The notes below the pieces were generated by a model. That model was not told where the DNA came from and did not search any database. It saw only the letters and a program-made list of their open reading frames with translations. A stretch of DNA of 64,000 bases from an uncultured Eubacteriales bacterium. Lineage in GTDB: Bacteria; Bacillota; Clostridia; Peptostreptococcales; Anaerovoracaceae. This document shows, in pieces, positions 1 through 7,068 of this stretch. The translations under genes were made by a program, and so were the position numbers. Each line of letters begins with the position of its first letter. The first letter of the stretch is position 1. Where the stretch lies: the NCBI GenBank assembly GCA_900545135.1, contig UQXL01000008.1, positions 24,080 to 88,079 on the forward strand, read 5' to 3'.

Positions 1-56
1 AATCCAGTCCTCACAAGTCTTTAGAACGATTTTAACGCAAAGGAGGAGACATCATA

Positions 57-413
57 ATGGATATGGAGATCAACGGCTCTGTCATCAGAGTCGAACTGGA
101 GGACAACAGTTCAGTCCAGGAGCTGAAAGAATTGCTGAGAAAGGGCTCGTTAACTCTGGAAATGAACGATTTCGCCCATATGGAAAAATTCGCAAATCTG
201 GGCGTTGCTCTTCCTAAAAACGACGAGACTATCACCGTCATGCCAGGCGACGTGATACTTTCCGAGGGTTGTCTGCTGGTGATATATTACGCGTCCAACA
301 CATGGAATTTTACCAGGCTGGGAAAGGCGCGTGATCTATCACAAGATGAGTTGAGAAAAATCCTTGGCAAGGGCCGCGTCACAGCTGTGCTGACCCTGGG
401 CGAGGCTGTCTAA
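57..413 (+). CDS. cyclophilin-like fold protein (118 aa)
   Basis: Small soluble protein resembling the bacterial cyclophilin-like family (Cyclophil_like2 type). The visible signs are a short beta-strand-rich chain, the segment PGDVILSEGCLLVIYY around residues 62-77, and a WNFTRLGK stretch typical of these proteins. The family is often encoded beside flavodoxins and aldo/keto reductases, as here, but its function is not established and peptidyl-prolyl isomerase activity should not be assumed. An AAAGGAGGAG ribosome binding site at 40-49 fixes the start. It is the first gene of a plus-strand redox cluster; its own promoter lies outside or at the very edge of the window. Confidence 0.7.
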   Translation: MDMEINGSVIRVELEDNSSVQELKELLRKGSLTLEMNDFAHMEKFANLGVALPKNDETITVMPGDVILSEGCLLVIYYASNTWNFTRLGKARDLSQDELRKILGKGRVTAVLTLGEAV

Positions 414-458
414 AACGCTCTCAATCAAAAATACGATAAATTCACGAGAAGGAAAAAT

Positions 459-908
459 ATGAAAAAGCCACTGACAATTTTATTATGCATTGGTCTGCTG
501 TTTTCTTTCGCCGCATGCAGCCAGTCAGAGCCATACAGCTCAGACGATTTGAACTACAATAACGATGACTGCCGCGCCAACCGCGAACAGCAGGACGCGG
601 ATATGAGACCTGAAATAGAAAACGCCGTGGAAAATATGGAAAGCTATGATATAATCTTCATAGGATACCCTATATGGTTTGGCGAGGAACCGCGCATAAT
701 TGATACATTTATGGAAAGCTATGATTTCTCAGGCAAAACTATTATCAATTTCTGCACCTCCGGCGGAAGCGGTATTGATACCAGCACAGAAAACCTCAAA
801 TCGCTGGCAGGCGCAGACGCCGACTGGCGAGACGGCCGGCGTTTCCAGGGAAGTTCCTCAGACAGCGACATAGATCAGTGGATATCCGAATTAAACATCA
901 ACGGTTAA
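459..908 (+). CDS. flavodoxin-like lipoprotein lacking the FMN phosphate loop
   Basis: Residues 1-20 form a lipoprotein signal peptide ending in a lipobox (FSFAAC, Cys20). From residue 25 on, the chain follows the C-terminal two thirds of a Flavodoxin_4-type domain: PYSSDDLNY, then GYPIWF at 69-74 and TSGGSG at 100-105. The second flavodoxin of the cluster (2149-2625) aligns from its residue about 39 onward, so the first strand and the T/S-rich FMN phosphate loop are absent here. Relatives exported as lipoproteins are, as I recall, near 190-200 residues, so this 149-residue form looks like an in-frame internal deletion. It could still be made and anchored, but normal FMN binding is doubtful. 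It lies 45 bp after the cyclophilin-like gene and 16 bp before the aldo/keto reductase. Confidence 0.65.
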   Translation: MKKPLTILLCIGLLFSFAACSQSEPYSSDDLNYNNDDCRANREQQDADMRPEIENAVENMESYDIIFIGYPIWFGEEPRIIDTFMESYDFSGKTIINFCTSGGSGIDTSTENLKSLAGADADWRDGRRFQGSSSDSDIDQWISELNING

Positions 909-924
909 AGATGAAAGGACTAAA

Positions 925-2016
925 ATGAAATACAGGATCAATAAAAAGACAGGCGACAAAATAAGCGAACTGGGCTTCGGCACTTCCTGCGTCGTAGAAA
1001 AAGATGAAAAATCAGCCGTGGAAATCTTACAGAAAGCGTATGAAAACGGCATAAATTTCTTCGATCTGGCCACGTCTCAGGGCAATTGCTTCCCATACAT
1101 GGGCAAAGCCCTCTCTCAGGTGCGCAAAGACGTGATCTATCAAATCCATTTCGGCACAAATTACGAGACAGGCGCTTACGGCTGGACCACAGACCTGGAA
1201 ACGGTCAAGCGTAACATCGACTGGCAGCTTTCCAATCTCAAGACCGACTATATAGACTATGGTTTTATTCATTGCCTCGACGAACTTTCGGATTGGGAAG
1301 AATATCAGAAAAACGGCGTTCTCGATTTTCTGCTGGAAATGAAAGGTCAGGGCGCAGTAAAGCACATAGGGCTTTCATCGCACACGCCCGCTCTTATCCA
1401 GAATGTTTTAGACGAGGTTGCCGTAGATATGCTGATGTTTTCCGTCAATCCCGGATATGATTATCAGAAGGGCGAATATGCCAAGGGCTCGGTGGACGAA
1501 AGAGCCGCCGTTTATCAGCGGTGCGAATCGGAAAACATCGGAATCTCCGTCATGAAACCATTTTCAGGCGGACAGCTGCTGGACGCCGCCTTATCTCCTT
1601 TCAGCCAGGAACTAACGGCTTATCAATGCATGCAGTATGCCCTGGACCGCCCGGGAGTTCTGACCGTGCTGCCCGGCATCGGCAGCCTGGAGCAGCTGGA
1701 TTCTCTGCTGAAATTCTTTGATGCGCCTGAAGAAGAAAAGGACTACTCGGTGATAGGAAGCTTCAAACCGGCAGACGCCGCCGGCAAATGCGTATACTGC
1801 AACCACTGCAAGCCTTGCCCGGCAGGCATAGATATAGGCCTGGCGAATAAATACTACGACCTGGCAAGAAACGGCGATCAGATGGCTAAAGAACATTACA
1901 TAGGGCTTGACGTCCACGCCGACGCATGCGTGCAGTGCGGCCACTGCAACAGCCGTTGTCCTTTCGGCGTAGACCAGATGAAACGCATGAAAGAAATCGT
2001 CGATTTTTTCAGATAG
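925..2016 (+). CDS. aldo/keto reductase with C-terminal 2x[4Fe-4S] domain
   Basis: Predicted oxidoreductase of the aldo/keto reductase superfamily. The TIM-barrel part (about 1-270) opens with LGFGTSCV and carries DLATSQGN where the catalytic Asp and Tyr region usually sits, then the IDYGFIHC and IGLSSH strands. The tail has two ferredoxin-type clusters: C289, C292, C295, C298 and C335, C338, C341, C345. Such fused reductases are frequent in anaerobic Clostridia and Bacteroidia and probably pass electrons between a ferredoxin or flavin partner and an unknown substrate. The flanking flavodoxin genes fit that idea. The substrate cannot be read from the sequence. A second member of the family lies at 60620-61774. 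Confidence 0.85.
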   Translation: MKYRINKKTGDKISELGFGTSCVVEKDEKSAVEILQKAYENGINFFDLATSQGNCFPYMGKALSQVRKDVIYQIHFGTNYETGAYGWTTDLETVKRNIDWQLSNLKTDYIDYGFIHCLDELSDWEEYQKNGVLDFLLEMKGQGAVKHIGLSSHTPALIQNVLDEVAVDMLMFSVNPGYDYQKGEYAKGSVDERAAVYQRCESENIGISVMKPFSGGQLLDAALSPFSQELTAYQCMQYALDRPGVLTVLPGIGSLEQLDSLLKFFDAPEEEKDYSVIGSFKPADAAGKCVYCNHCKPCPAGIDIGLANKYYDLARNGDQMAKEHYIGLDVHADACVQCGHCNSRCPFGVDQMKRMKEIVDFFR

Positions 2017-2148
2017 CGCCTGCAAGCGCAGCAATCATGGCAGTTCAGACTCTCGTCAAAGCTCGTCAAAGCCCCGTCAGAGACGCCAACCCTGCGCTAC
2101 AGAAGAGATAAATCATTTCAGATTATATAAAAACAGGGAGGTTTTATC

Positions 2149-2625
2149 ATGAGCAATACATTAGTAGCATATTTCAGCGCCAGCGGAACGACTGCAAAGC
2201 TGGCAAAGACACTGGCATCAGCGGCAAACGCCGATCTGTATGAAATCAAGCCGGAAATCCCATATACAGACGCTGACCTTAACTGGAACAACAGCAAGAG
2301 CCGCAGCAGCATCGAAATGAACGACAAGACATTCCGTCCGGCGATAAGCGGCAAAGTGGAAAACATGAATCAGTACGACACGATCTATGTAGGATTTCCT
2401 ATATGGTGGTATGTGGCCCCGACGATCATCAACACATTCCTGGAGCAGTACGACCTGTCCGGCAAAACGATCATTCCATTCGCCACTTCCGGCGGAAGCG
2501 GAATGGGCCGCACCAACGAAGAGCTGAAAGGCTCCTGCCCCGGAGCAGTGCTGAAAGACGGCAGACGTTTAAGCCCATCTGCTTCAGAAGCGCAGCTGAA
2601 AGACTGGATAAATTCCATCGGCTGA
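2149..2625 (+). CDS. flavodoxin
   Basis: Cytoplasmic flavodoxin of 158 residues, an FMN electron carrier. The phosphate-binding loop is visible at residues 10-15 (SASGTT after LVAYF). The two flavin-flanking loops follow: GFPIWWYVAP near residue 84 and ATSGGSGMG near 115. There is no signal peptide, unlike the truncated homologue at 459-908. AGGGAGG at about 2134-2140 is the ribosome binding site. It probably serves as redox partner for the Fe-S aldo/keto reductase immediately upstream, by context only. The gene is followed within about 15 bp by a long G/C homopolymer patch. Confidence 0.85.
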   Translation: MSNTLVAYFSASGTTAKLAKTLASAANADLYEIKPEIPYTDADLNWNNSKSRSSIEMNDKTFRPAISGKVENMNQYDTIYVGFPIWWYVAPTIINTFLEQYDLSGKTIIPFATSGGSGMGRTNEELKGSCPGAVLKDGRRLSPSASEAQLKDWINSIG

Positions 2626-2641
2626 TTTTCTTCTCCCGGCC

Positions 2642-2796
2642 GGGGGGGGGGGGGGGGGGGAAGGCCACCCGGCAAAATTTATAGCGAGCGGAGGCGAAAA
2701 ACCAAAGGGCCCCCCCAAAAATGTTTAACCCCCCCGCCGCCGCCCGCGCCCCCCCCCCCCCCCCCCGCCCCCCCCCCCCGCCCCCCCCCCCCCCCC
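2642..2796. repeat. G19 run followed by long interrupted poly-C tract
   Basis: A run of 19 G (2642-2660) is followed by a C-rich stretch from 2729 to 2796 that is almost pure C with scattered G. No other part of the window resembles it. The flanks return at once to ordinary composition. It probably reflects poor base calls or a forced contig join rather than genuine DNA; a real quadruplex or i-motif-forming tract is the alternative. Open frames drawn across it are not credible genes. Confidence 0.7.
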
Positions 2797-2799
2797 ACA

Positions 2800-2866
2800 C
2801 GGTCACCGAGCAAATTGATTTCCTGTCCAGGGGAAAAGCAAAACGGTCACCGAGAAAATTGATTAC
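2800..2866. repeat. two copies of a 23-bp direct repeat
   Basis: CGGTCACCGAG-AAATTGATT occurs at 2800-2822 and again at 2844-2866 with only a few differences, 44 bp apart. The pair sits between the G/C tract and the terminator at 2916-2965. No function is evident; it may be a duplicated remnant or part of the same assembly problem. Confidence 0.6.
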
Positions 2867-2915
2867 CCGGCCGAGGCCTGTCATGCCGACCGGCACAATC
2901 TAATGCGATGATACG

Positions 2916-2965
2916 AAAAATCTCCCGCAAACCCGGCAAATCCGGCAAGACTGCGGGAGATTTTT
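2916..2965. terminator. bidirectional intrinsic terminator
   Basis: A 14-bp stem pairs AAAAATCTCCCGCA (2916-2929) with TGCGGGAGATTTTT (2952-2965), with a T tract on either strand. It closes the minus-strand methyltransferase gene and would also stop plus-strand transcripts from the flavodoxin cluster. Confidence 0.85.
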
Positions 2966-2998
2966 GTTTAAATACGTCATTTTGAATTTGCTGTTTTC

Positions 2999-4465
2999 TT
3001 ACCCTCTCACAAGCTTGGCGCACACTTCGCATGCACCTGTCCAGGGGAACATGTCCACAGGTGTGGCTTCTACAAGACGGTACCCTCTTTCACCCAGATA
3101 TTTTATGTCTCGGGCCATGGTCGCCGCGTCGCATGAGACATATATGATCTTCTCCGGAGACACAGCTGAAACCGCGTCCAGCAGGGCGGTTCCGCAGCCC
3201 GATCTCGGCGGATCCAAAATCACGACGTCCGCATTTTCGGCGCCCGGCTCATGCCCGTTGCCGACCAGCTTTGGCAGCTCCTCCTCTGCCTTTCCGCAAA
3301 TATATCGTGCATTTACGATGCCGTTTATGACCGCGTTTCTGTTGGCGTCAAGCACAGCCTGTTTGACCGATTCTATGCCTATGACTGAGCCGGTTCCGCC
3401 TTTCCTGCGCATATCATCCGCGCAGTAAAGCCCTATGGTTCCCACTCCGCAGTAAAGATCGAGTACGGTTTCGCTTCCCCTGAGATCAGCGTATTCAAGG
3501 ACTTTGTCATAAAGCTTTCTCATCTGCTGAGGGTTCACCTGATAAAAAGAAAGGGGTGAAATCTCAAAGCTCAGGTCTCCTACTTTCTCTGTGATCGTAG
3601 GCGCTCCGGCGAGGGTTATACATTCATCGCCGAGTATCTCGGATGTCTTTTTCTTGTTTATATCGAGCACAACGCTTTCCAGGCTGAATTCTATACCTGC
3701 GAAAGGCCCCTCTTCATGAACGGGAATGTTAAAAATCGCTTCGTCAAGCATTTCCACCAGCTTGGCGGCGTTTGGTATCCCCTTGCCGTTGATTACAAGT
3801 ATGACCATGACCTGACCGGTGCCGAAAGCCGTGCGGACTATCATGTGCCGCATGAGGCCTTTGTCCCAGCGTCTGTCGTAGGACGTTATGTTGTCTTCTT
3901 CCATGAATTTTCTCAGGGCCTGAGTGGCGGCCATGGCGGGCTCAGATTGCAGCGCGCAGAAACGGCAGTCCACCACATCGTGGCTTTTGGCCTGATAAAA
4001 ACCTATGCGGGGCTCGTGAACAGGGTGAACGATTCCGCCTTTTTCCGTTATCAGTCCGCCCGTGCTGACGGGCATAGACGCTTTGTTTCTGTAATAGAAC
4101 GGTTCTTCCATGCCTATCGTATCGGCGACTTTTGGATTTTCGACGCCGCCTATTCTCACCAGCTTATCGGCTGTCTGCTTTTTCTTCAATGCAAGCTGGC
4201 TTTCGTAGTCCATCTCCTGGTAAATGCATCCGCCGCACTGCTTATTATGAGGACAGAATGCTTCCTGTCTGGCAGGAGACGGCTCAAGCATATTTGTGAT
4301 TTCTGCGAATCCGTAATTTTTCTTGACTTTCGTCATTTCCGCCTCGACCACGTCTCCAACGACCGCATCCCTGACAAACACGGCAAACCCATCGGCCTTT
4401 CCTATGCCCTGCCCCTCTTTGGACATGTCTTCTATGATTAACTTGACTTTTTGACCTTTTTCCAT
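2999..4465 (-). CDS. 23S rRNA (uracil-5-)-methyltransferase, RlmD/RumA family
   Basis: SAM-dependent RNA m5U methyltransferase. Residues 1-60 form a TRAM RNA-binding domain. Cys71, Cys77 and Cys80 with a later Cys (DVVDCRFC, about 168) are the usual [4Fe-4S] ligands. The Rossmann fold carries LDLYCGVGTIGL (SAM motif), DPPRSGC near 418-424, and the catalytic Cys near 445 in YVSCDAATMARD. Length (488 aa) is normal for the clostridial RumA-like group. The target, U747 or U1939 equivalent, cannot be decided from sequence alone. The gene stands alone, ending at the terminator at 2916-2965. Confidence 0.9.
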   Translation of the reverse strand: MEKGQKVKLIIEDMSKEGQGIGKADGFAVFVRDAVVGDVVEAEMTKVKKNYGFAEITNMLEPSPARQEAFCPHNKQCGGCIYQEMDYESQLALKKKQTADKLVRIGGVENPKVADTIGMEEPFYYRNKASMPVSTGGLITEKGGIVHPVHEPRIGFYQAKSHDVVDCRFCALQSEPAMAATQALRKFMEEDNITSYDRRWDKGLMRHMIVRTAFGTGQVMVILVINGKGIPNAAKLVEMLDEAIFNIPVHEEGPFAGIEFSLESVVLDINKKKTSEILGDECITLAGAPTITEKVGDLSFEISPLSFYQVNPQQMRKLYDKVLEYADLRGSETVLDLYCGVGTIGLYCADDMRRKGGTGSVIGIESVKQAVLDANRNAVINGIVNARYICGKAEEELPKLVGNGHEPGAENADVVILDPPRSGCGTALLDAVSAVSPEKIIYVSCDAATMARDIKYLGERGYRLVEATPVDMFPWTGACEVCAKLVRG

Positions 4466-4601
4466 ACAAAATTTCCTTTCTGCGATAATTTTATCATAAA
4501 AGCTGCTAGCTGAAAAGTGCTGATGGGCGCATCTCTTTATCGCCGCACGCTGAAAAGTCCGCGCTGCAGAAATCCAATATCCACTTTTGCCGACATTATG
4601 A

Positions 4602-4630
4602 TTTACAAAACTCTCCGTTTGAGTTAAAAT
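4602..4630 (+). promoter_or_regulatory. sigma-A-type promoter for the EEP-family gene
   Basis: TTTACA at 4602-4607, a 17-nt spacer and TAAAAT at 4625-4630 lie about 70 bp upstream of the start at 4703. Confidence 0.5.
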
Positions 4631-4702
4631 CTATAAGCAACTTAAAATTAAAGCCGTGCGGACTTTGACCGCTGTGCTGAAAACTGCACTGAAGAGGTAT
4701 AT

Positions 4703-5830
4703 ATGAAAAAAGCTTTGAAATTTCTGGGCGCTGTTTTAGCCGCCCTCATAATAGTGGTTCTCATCTATGTCGCATACGTTTTCATAGACTATTACAGGTT
4801 GAAGGACAACATCGAACTGACAGTGGAAAAGCCGGTGGCGGCAGGTGACTGGCAAACGGATGACGGCGCTCAGGAGACAGGCGACTCGCAAACGCTGAGA
4901 CAGCAGGTTCCGACGGGGAAAGAGCTCACCGTTACTTCGTGGAACATCGGCTTCGGTGCTTACACGGATCAATATTCGTTTTTCATGGACGGAGGAAAAT
5001 ACTCCCGCGGTTTCTCAGAAGAAATAGTATCGGATACGGTCAGTCAGATGGCTTCAGAGCTGGAAGCTTTCGGTTCTGATTTCTATTTCATACAGGAAAT
5101 CGATGTGGACGCCACCCGTTCATATCATATCAATGAATACGAAATGATCGCGGAAAAATTTCAGGACAAGAGCAGAGTATATGCACAGAATTACGATTCA
5201 CCTTACCTCTTCTATCCTGTTTTGAAACCCCACGGCAAGTCGGTAGCAGGCATTGCCACTATTTCAGGCTATGATATAACGTCGGCGCTCAGAAGAAGTC
5301 TGCCGATCCAAAACGGTTTCGCCAAGTTCCTCGATCTTGACAGGTGCTATTCCATCAGCCGCATCCCTACTGACAACGGCAAAGAACTGGTTTTGATAAA
5401 TTTCCATCTTTCGGCTTATACAACCGACCCGGCCATCGGCGATGAGCAGCTTTCGATGTTATATGAGGACATTGCAAAGGAATACGAAAAAGGGAATTAC
5501 GTGGTTTGCGGCGGAGATTTCAATAAGGACTTGCTGGAAAATTCAGCTGAAATTTTCGGAGTTTCCGGCGAAGACTACAGCTGGGCCAAGGCTTTCCCTT
5601 ACGACAAAGTTCCTGACGGAATAACGGTCGTGGCGCCTTTCGATGAAGCTTCGCCTGCCCCAAGCTGCCGCAACGCTGACAGGCCATGGGACGCAGAAAC
5701 CAACTTCCAGCTGACTGTTGACGGATTCATAATCAGCGACAACGTAAAATGCGTCAAATCGGACGTGGTCGACCTGAAGTTCACCTGTTCCGACCACAAC
5801 CCGGTGTATATGGATTTTATCCTGGAATAA
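4703..5830 (+). CDS. membrane-anchored endonuclease/exonuclease/phosphatase-family protein
   Basis: Residues about 7-28 form one transmembrane helix, followed by a variable linker and an EEP (DNase I-like) fold from about residue 70. Visible motifs are TSWNIGFG (Asn metal ligand), FIQEID (catalytic Glu), INFHLSA, GGDFNKD (Asp/Asn pair) and the C-terminal SDHNPV (catalytic His). All key residues of the fold are present, so it should be an active Mg2+-dependent phosphodiesterase or phosphatase facing outside the cell. The substrate (nucleic acid, inositol phosphate or sphingomyelin-like lipid) is unknown. It is monocistronic, with a promoter upstream and a terminator at 5849-5896. Confidence 0.85.
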   Translation: MKKALKFLGAVLAALIIVVLIYVAYVFIDYYRLKDNIELTVEKPVAAGDWQTDDGAQETGDSQTLRQQVPTGKELTVTSWNIGFGAYTDQYSFFMDGGKYSRGFSEEIVSDTVSQMASELEAFGSDFYFIQEIDVDATRSYHINEYEMIAEKFQDKSRVYAQNYDSPYLFYPVLKPHGKSVAGIATISGYDITSALRRSLPIQNGFAKFLDLDRCYSISRIPTDNGKELVLINFHLSAYTTDPAIGDEQLSMLYEDIAKEYEKGNYVVCGGDFNKDLLENSAEIFGVSGEDYSWAKAFPYDKVPDGITVVAPFDEASPAPSCRNADRPWDAETNFQLTVDGFIISDNVKCVKSDVVDLKFTCSDHNPVYMDFILE

Positions 5831-5848
5831 TCAAAATCATAATAAACA

Positions 5849-5896
5849 AGAACCCGGCGTGTCGGCGGCTTAAACCGCTGATGTGCCGGGCTCTTG
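5849..5896 (+). terminator. intrinsic terminator
   Basis: Arms 5849-5859 and 5886-5896 (AAGAACCCGGC with GCCGGGCTCTT, one mismatch) enclose a smaller GCGG/CCGC hairpin. It follows the EEP gene by 18 bp; the T tract is weak. Confidence 0.65.
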
Positions 5897-5940
5897 GTTA
5901 GTTCGTATAAAATTCTTCCTTTGCAGCGTACAAAAACCGT

Positions 5941-6834
5941 TTATAATAGCAGCTTTATATTTTCGTCCTCCAGCTCCTCGATCGTCTCCTTGATACAGGC
6001 AAGCAGCTCGTACGAAAGCTCCCTGTTTTTTCTTTCCGCCATGTACGAATAAAAAATCATCCTCGTCGGCATTTCACCGATAATTTGTTTCTTAACCACT
6101 TTCCCCTCAGTCACCAGACCGTTGGCCACCGTCGAAGGTACTATGGCCCAGGTACCTCTTTTCTCGACGAAATGCTCAAGCTGACTTATGAGGTTTATCT
6201 TTATGTATGGCTTGACCTTCTTTCCGAAGAAAGAATCATGCCAATCCACGAACGTGTCAGACCAGGGTGTGTATATCTCGTCTCTCACGTCAAGCTCTGA
6301 AATTTTTACTATCTCCGGCAGCTGGTTGTCTGTCTCGCAGATCAAGACCATTTTTTCGGAAAAGACAGGGACATATTTCAGTTTGGGAAAGTTCTTGATG
6401 TTGGAATAGAACGCCAGATCGATAAAACCGTTTTCCACGTTTTCATAGGCTTCTTTCGTGTCCATATCCTCTATTTCCAGCACTACGTCTGGGTGTATGG
6501 CCATGAACCTCTCATAGACTGAAGTAAGAATAAAAATACCCAAACTGTCTACGGAGGAAACCCTGAGGATATGCCTCTTTCCTCCTATATCGAACATTTT
6601 TTCGACTATTTCCTTGTATTCCAAAGCCAGCTTGGAAAACTCCTCTCCCTCTGAAGTAAGCGTCAGCTTCCGCTGGCCCTTTCCCCTGAAAAAAAGCTGA
6701 TAACCCAGTTCTCTTTCCAGAATTTTTATTCTGGTGCTGAGAGAGGACTGGCTTATAAAAAGTTTTTCTGCTGCTTTTGATATATTCATTTCTTCATGTA
6801 TCGCGATAAAAGCGTAAATTTCAGCGTTCGTCAT
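5941..6834 (-). CDS. LysR-family transcriptional regulator
   Basis: LTTR of 297 residues when started at the ATG at 6834, which is preceded by GGAGATG; the frame is open to an upstream ATG at 6861 that lacks such a site. The N-terminal winged helix reads ISKAAEKLFISQSSLSTRIKILERELG followed by LFFRGKGQRKLTLTSEG, shown here only in outline. The rest is a periplasmic-binding-protein-like effector domain. Neighbours are not divergently linked metabolic genes, so its target is not obvious. The LTA-synthase-like gene upstream is transcribed in the same direction but is separated by more than 200 bp and a hairpin. Confidence 0.85.
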   Translation of the reverse strand: MTNAEIYAFIAIHEEMNISKAAEKLFISQSSLSTRIKILERELGYQLFFRGKGQRKLTLTSEGEEFSKLALEYKEIVEKMFDIGGKRHILRVSSVDSLGIFILTSVYERFMAIHPDVVLEIEDMDTKEAYENVENGFIDLAFYSNIKNFPKLKYVPVFSEKMVLICETDNQLPEIVKISELDVRDEIYTPWSDTFVDWHDSFFGKKVKPYIKINLISQLEHFVEKRGTWAIVPSTVANGLVTEGKVVKKQIIGEMPTRMIFYSYMAERKNRELSYELLACIKETIEELEDENIKLLL

Positions 6835-6867
6835 AATACATCTCCATAAATATTCAATCAATTAAAT

Positions 6868-6896
6868 ATTATATATGATAATATGGTATTTTACAA
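6868..6896 (-). promoter_or_regulatory. sigma-A-type promoter for the LysR gene
   Basis: On the minus strand TTGTAA (6891-6896), a 17-nt spacer and TATAAT (6868-6873) lie 34 bp from the chosen start. Confidence 0.6.
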
Positions 6897-6982
6897 TAAG
6901 CAAAACAACGGCTAAAATATACTTAACAAAGACTAGGAAACCCATTACCTGATTCCACCGGGTATTTACTTTCTAAACTATT

Positions 6983-7013
6983 AAAGATACCGTTTCATAA
7001 AAACGGTATCTTT
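6983..7013. terminator. hairpin terminator, strongest T tract on the plus strand
   Basis: Perfect 13-bp stem AAAGATACCGTTT (6983-6995) with AAACGGTATCTTT (7001-7013), loop of 5. The long T tract follows on the plus strand although no plus-strand gene precedes it; on the minus strand, where it would end the LtaS-like gene, the T tract is weak. It may act in both directions or terminate an unseen small RNA. Confidence 0.7.
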
Positions 7014-7068
7014 TATTTTTTCGGCTGTTATAACCACCCTTATCATTAGTCTTATCACCAGGCTGTCA

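Noticed and set aside
2721..2903. Pro-rich reading frame over the poly-C tract
   Set aside because: It is a by-product of the homopolymer run.
6835..6861. Nine extra residues at the N-terminus of the LysR protein
   Set aside because: The internal ATG at 6834 has a GGAGATG site and matches the usual LysR start; the upstream ATG has none.
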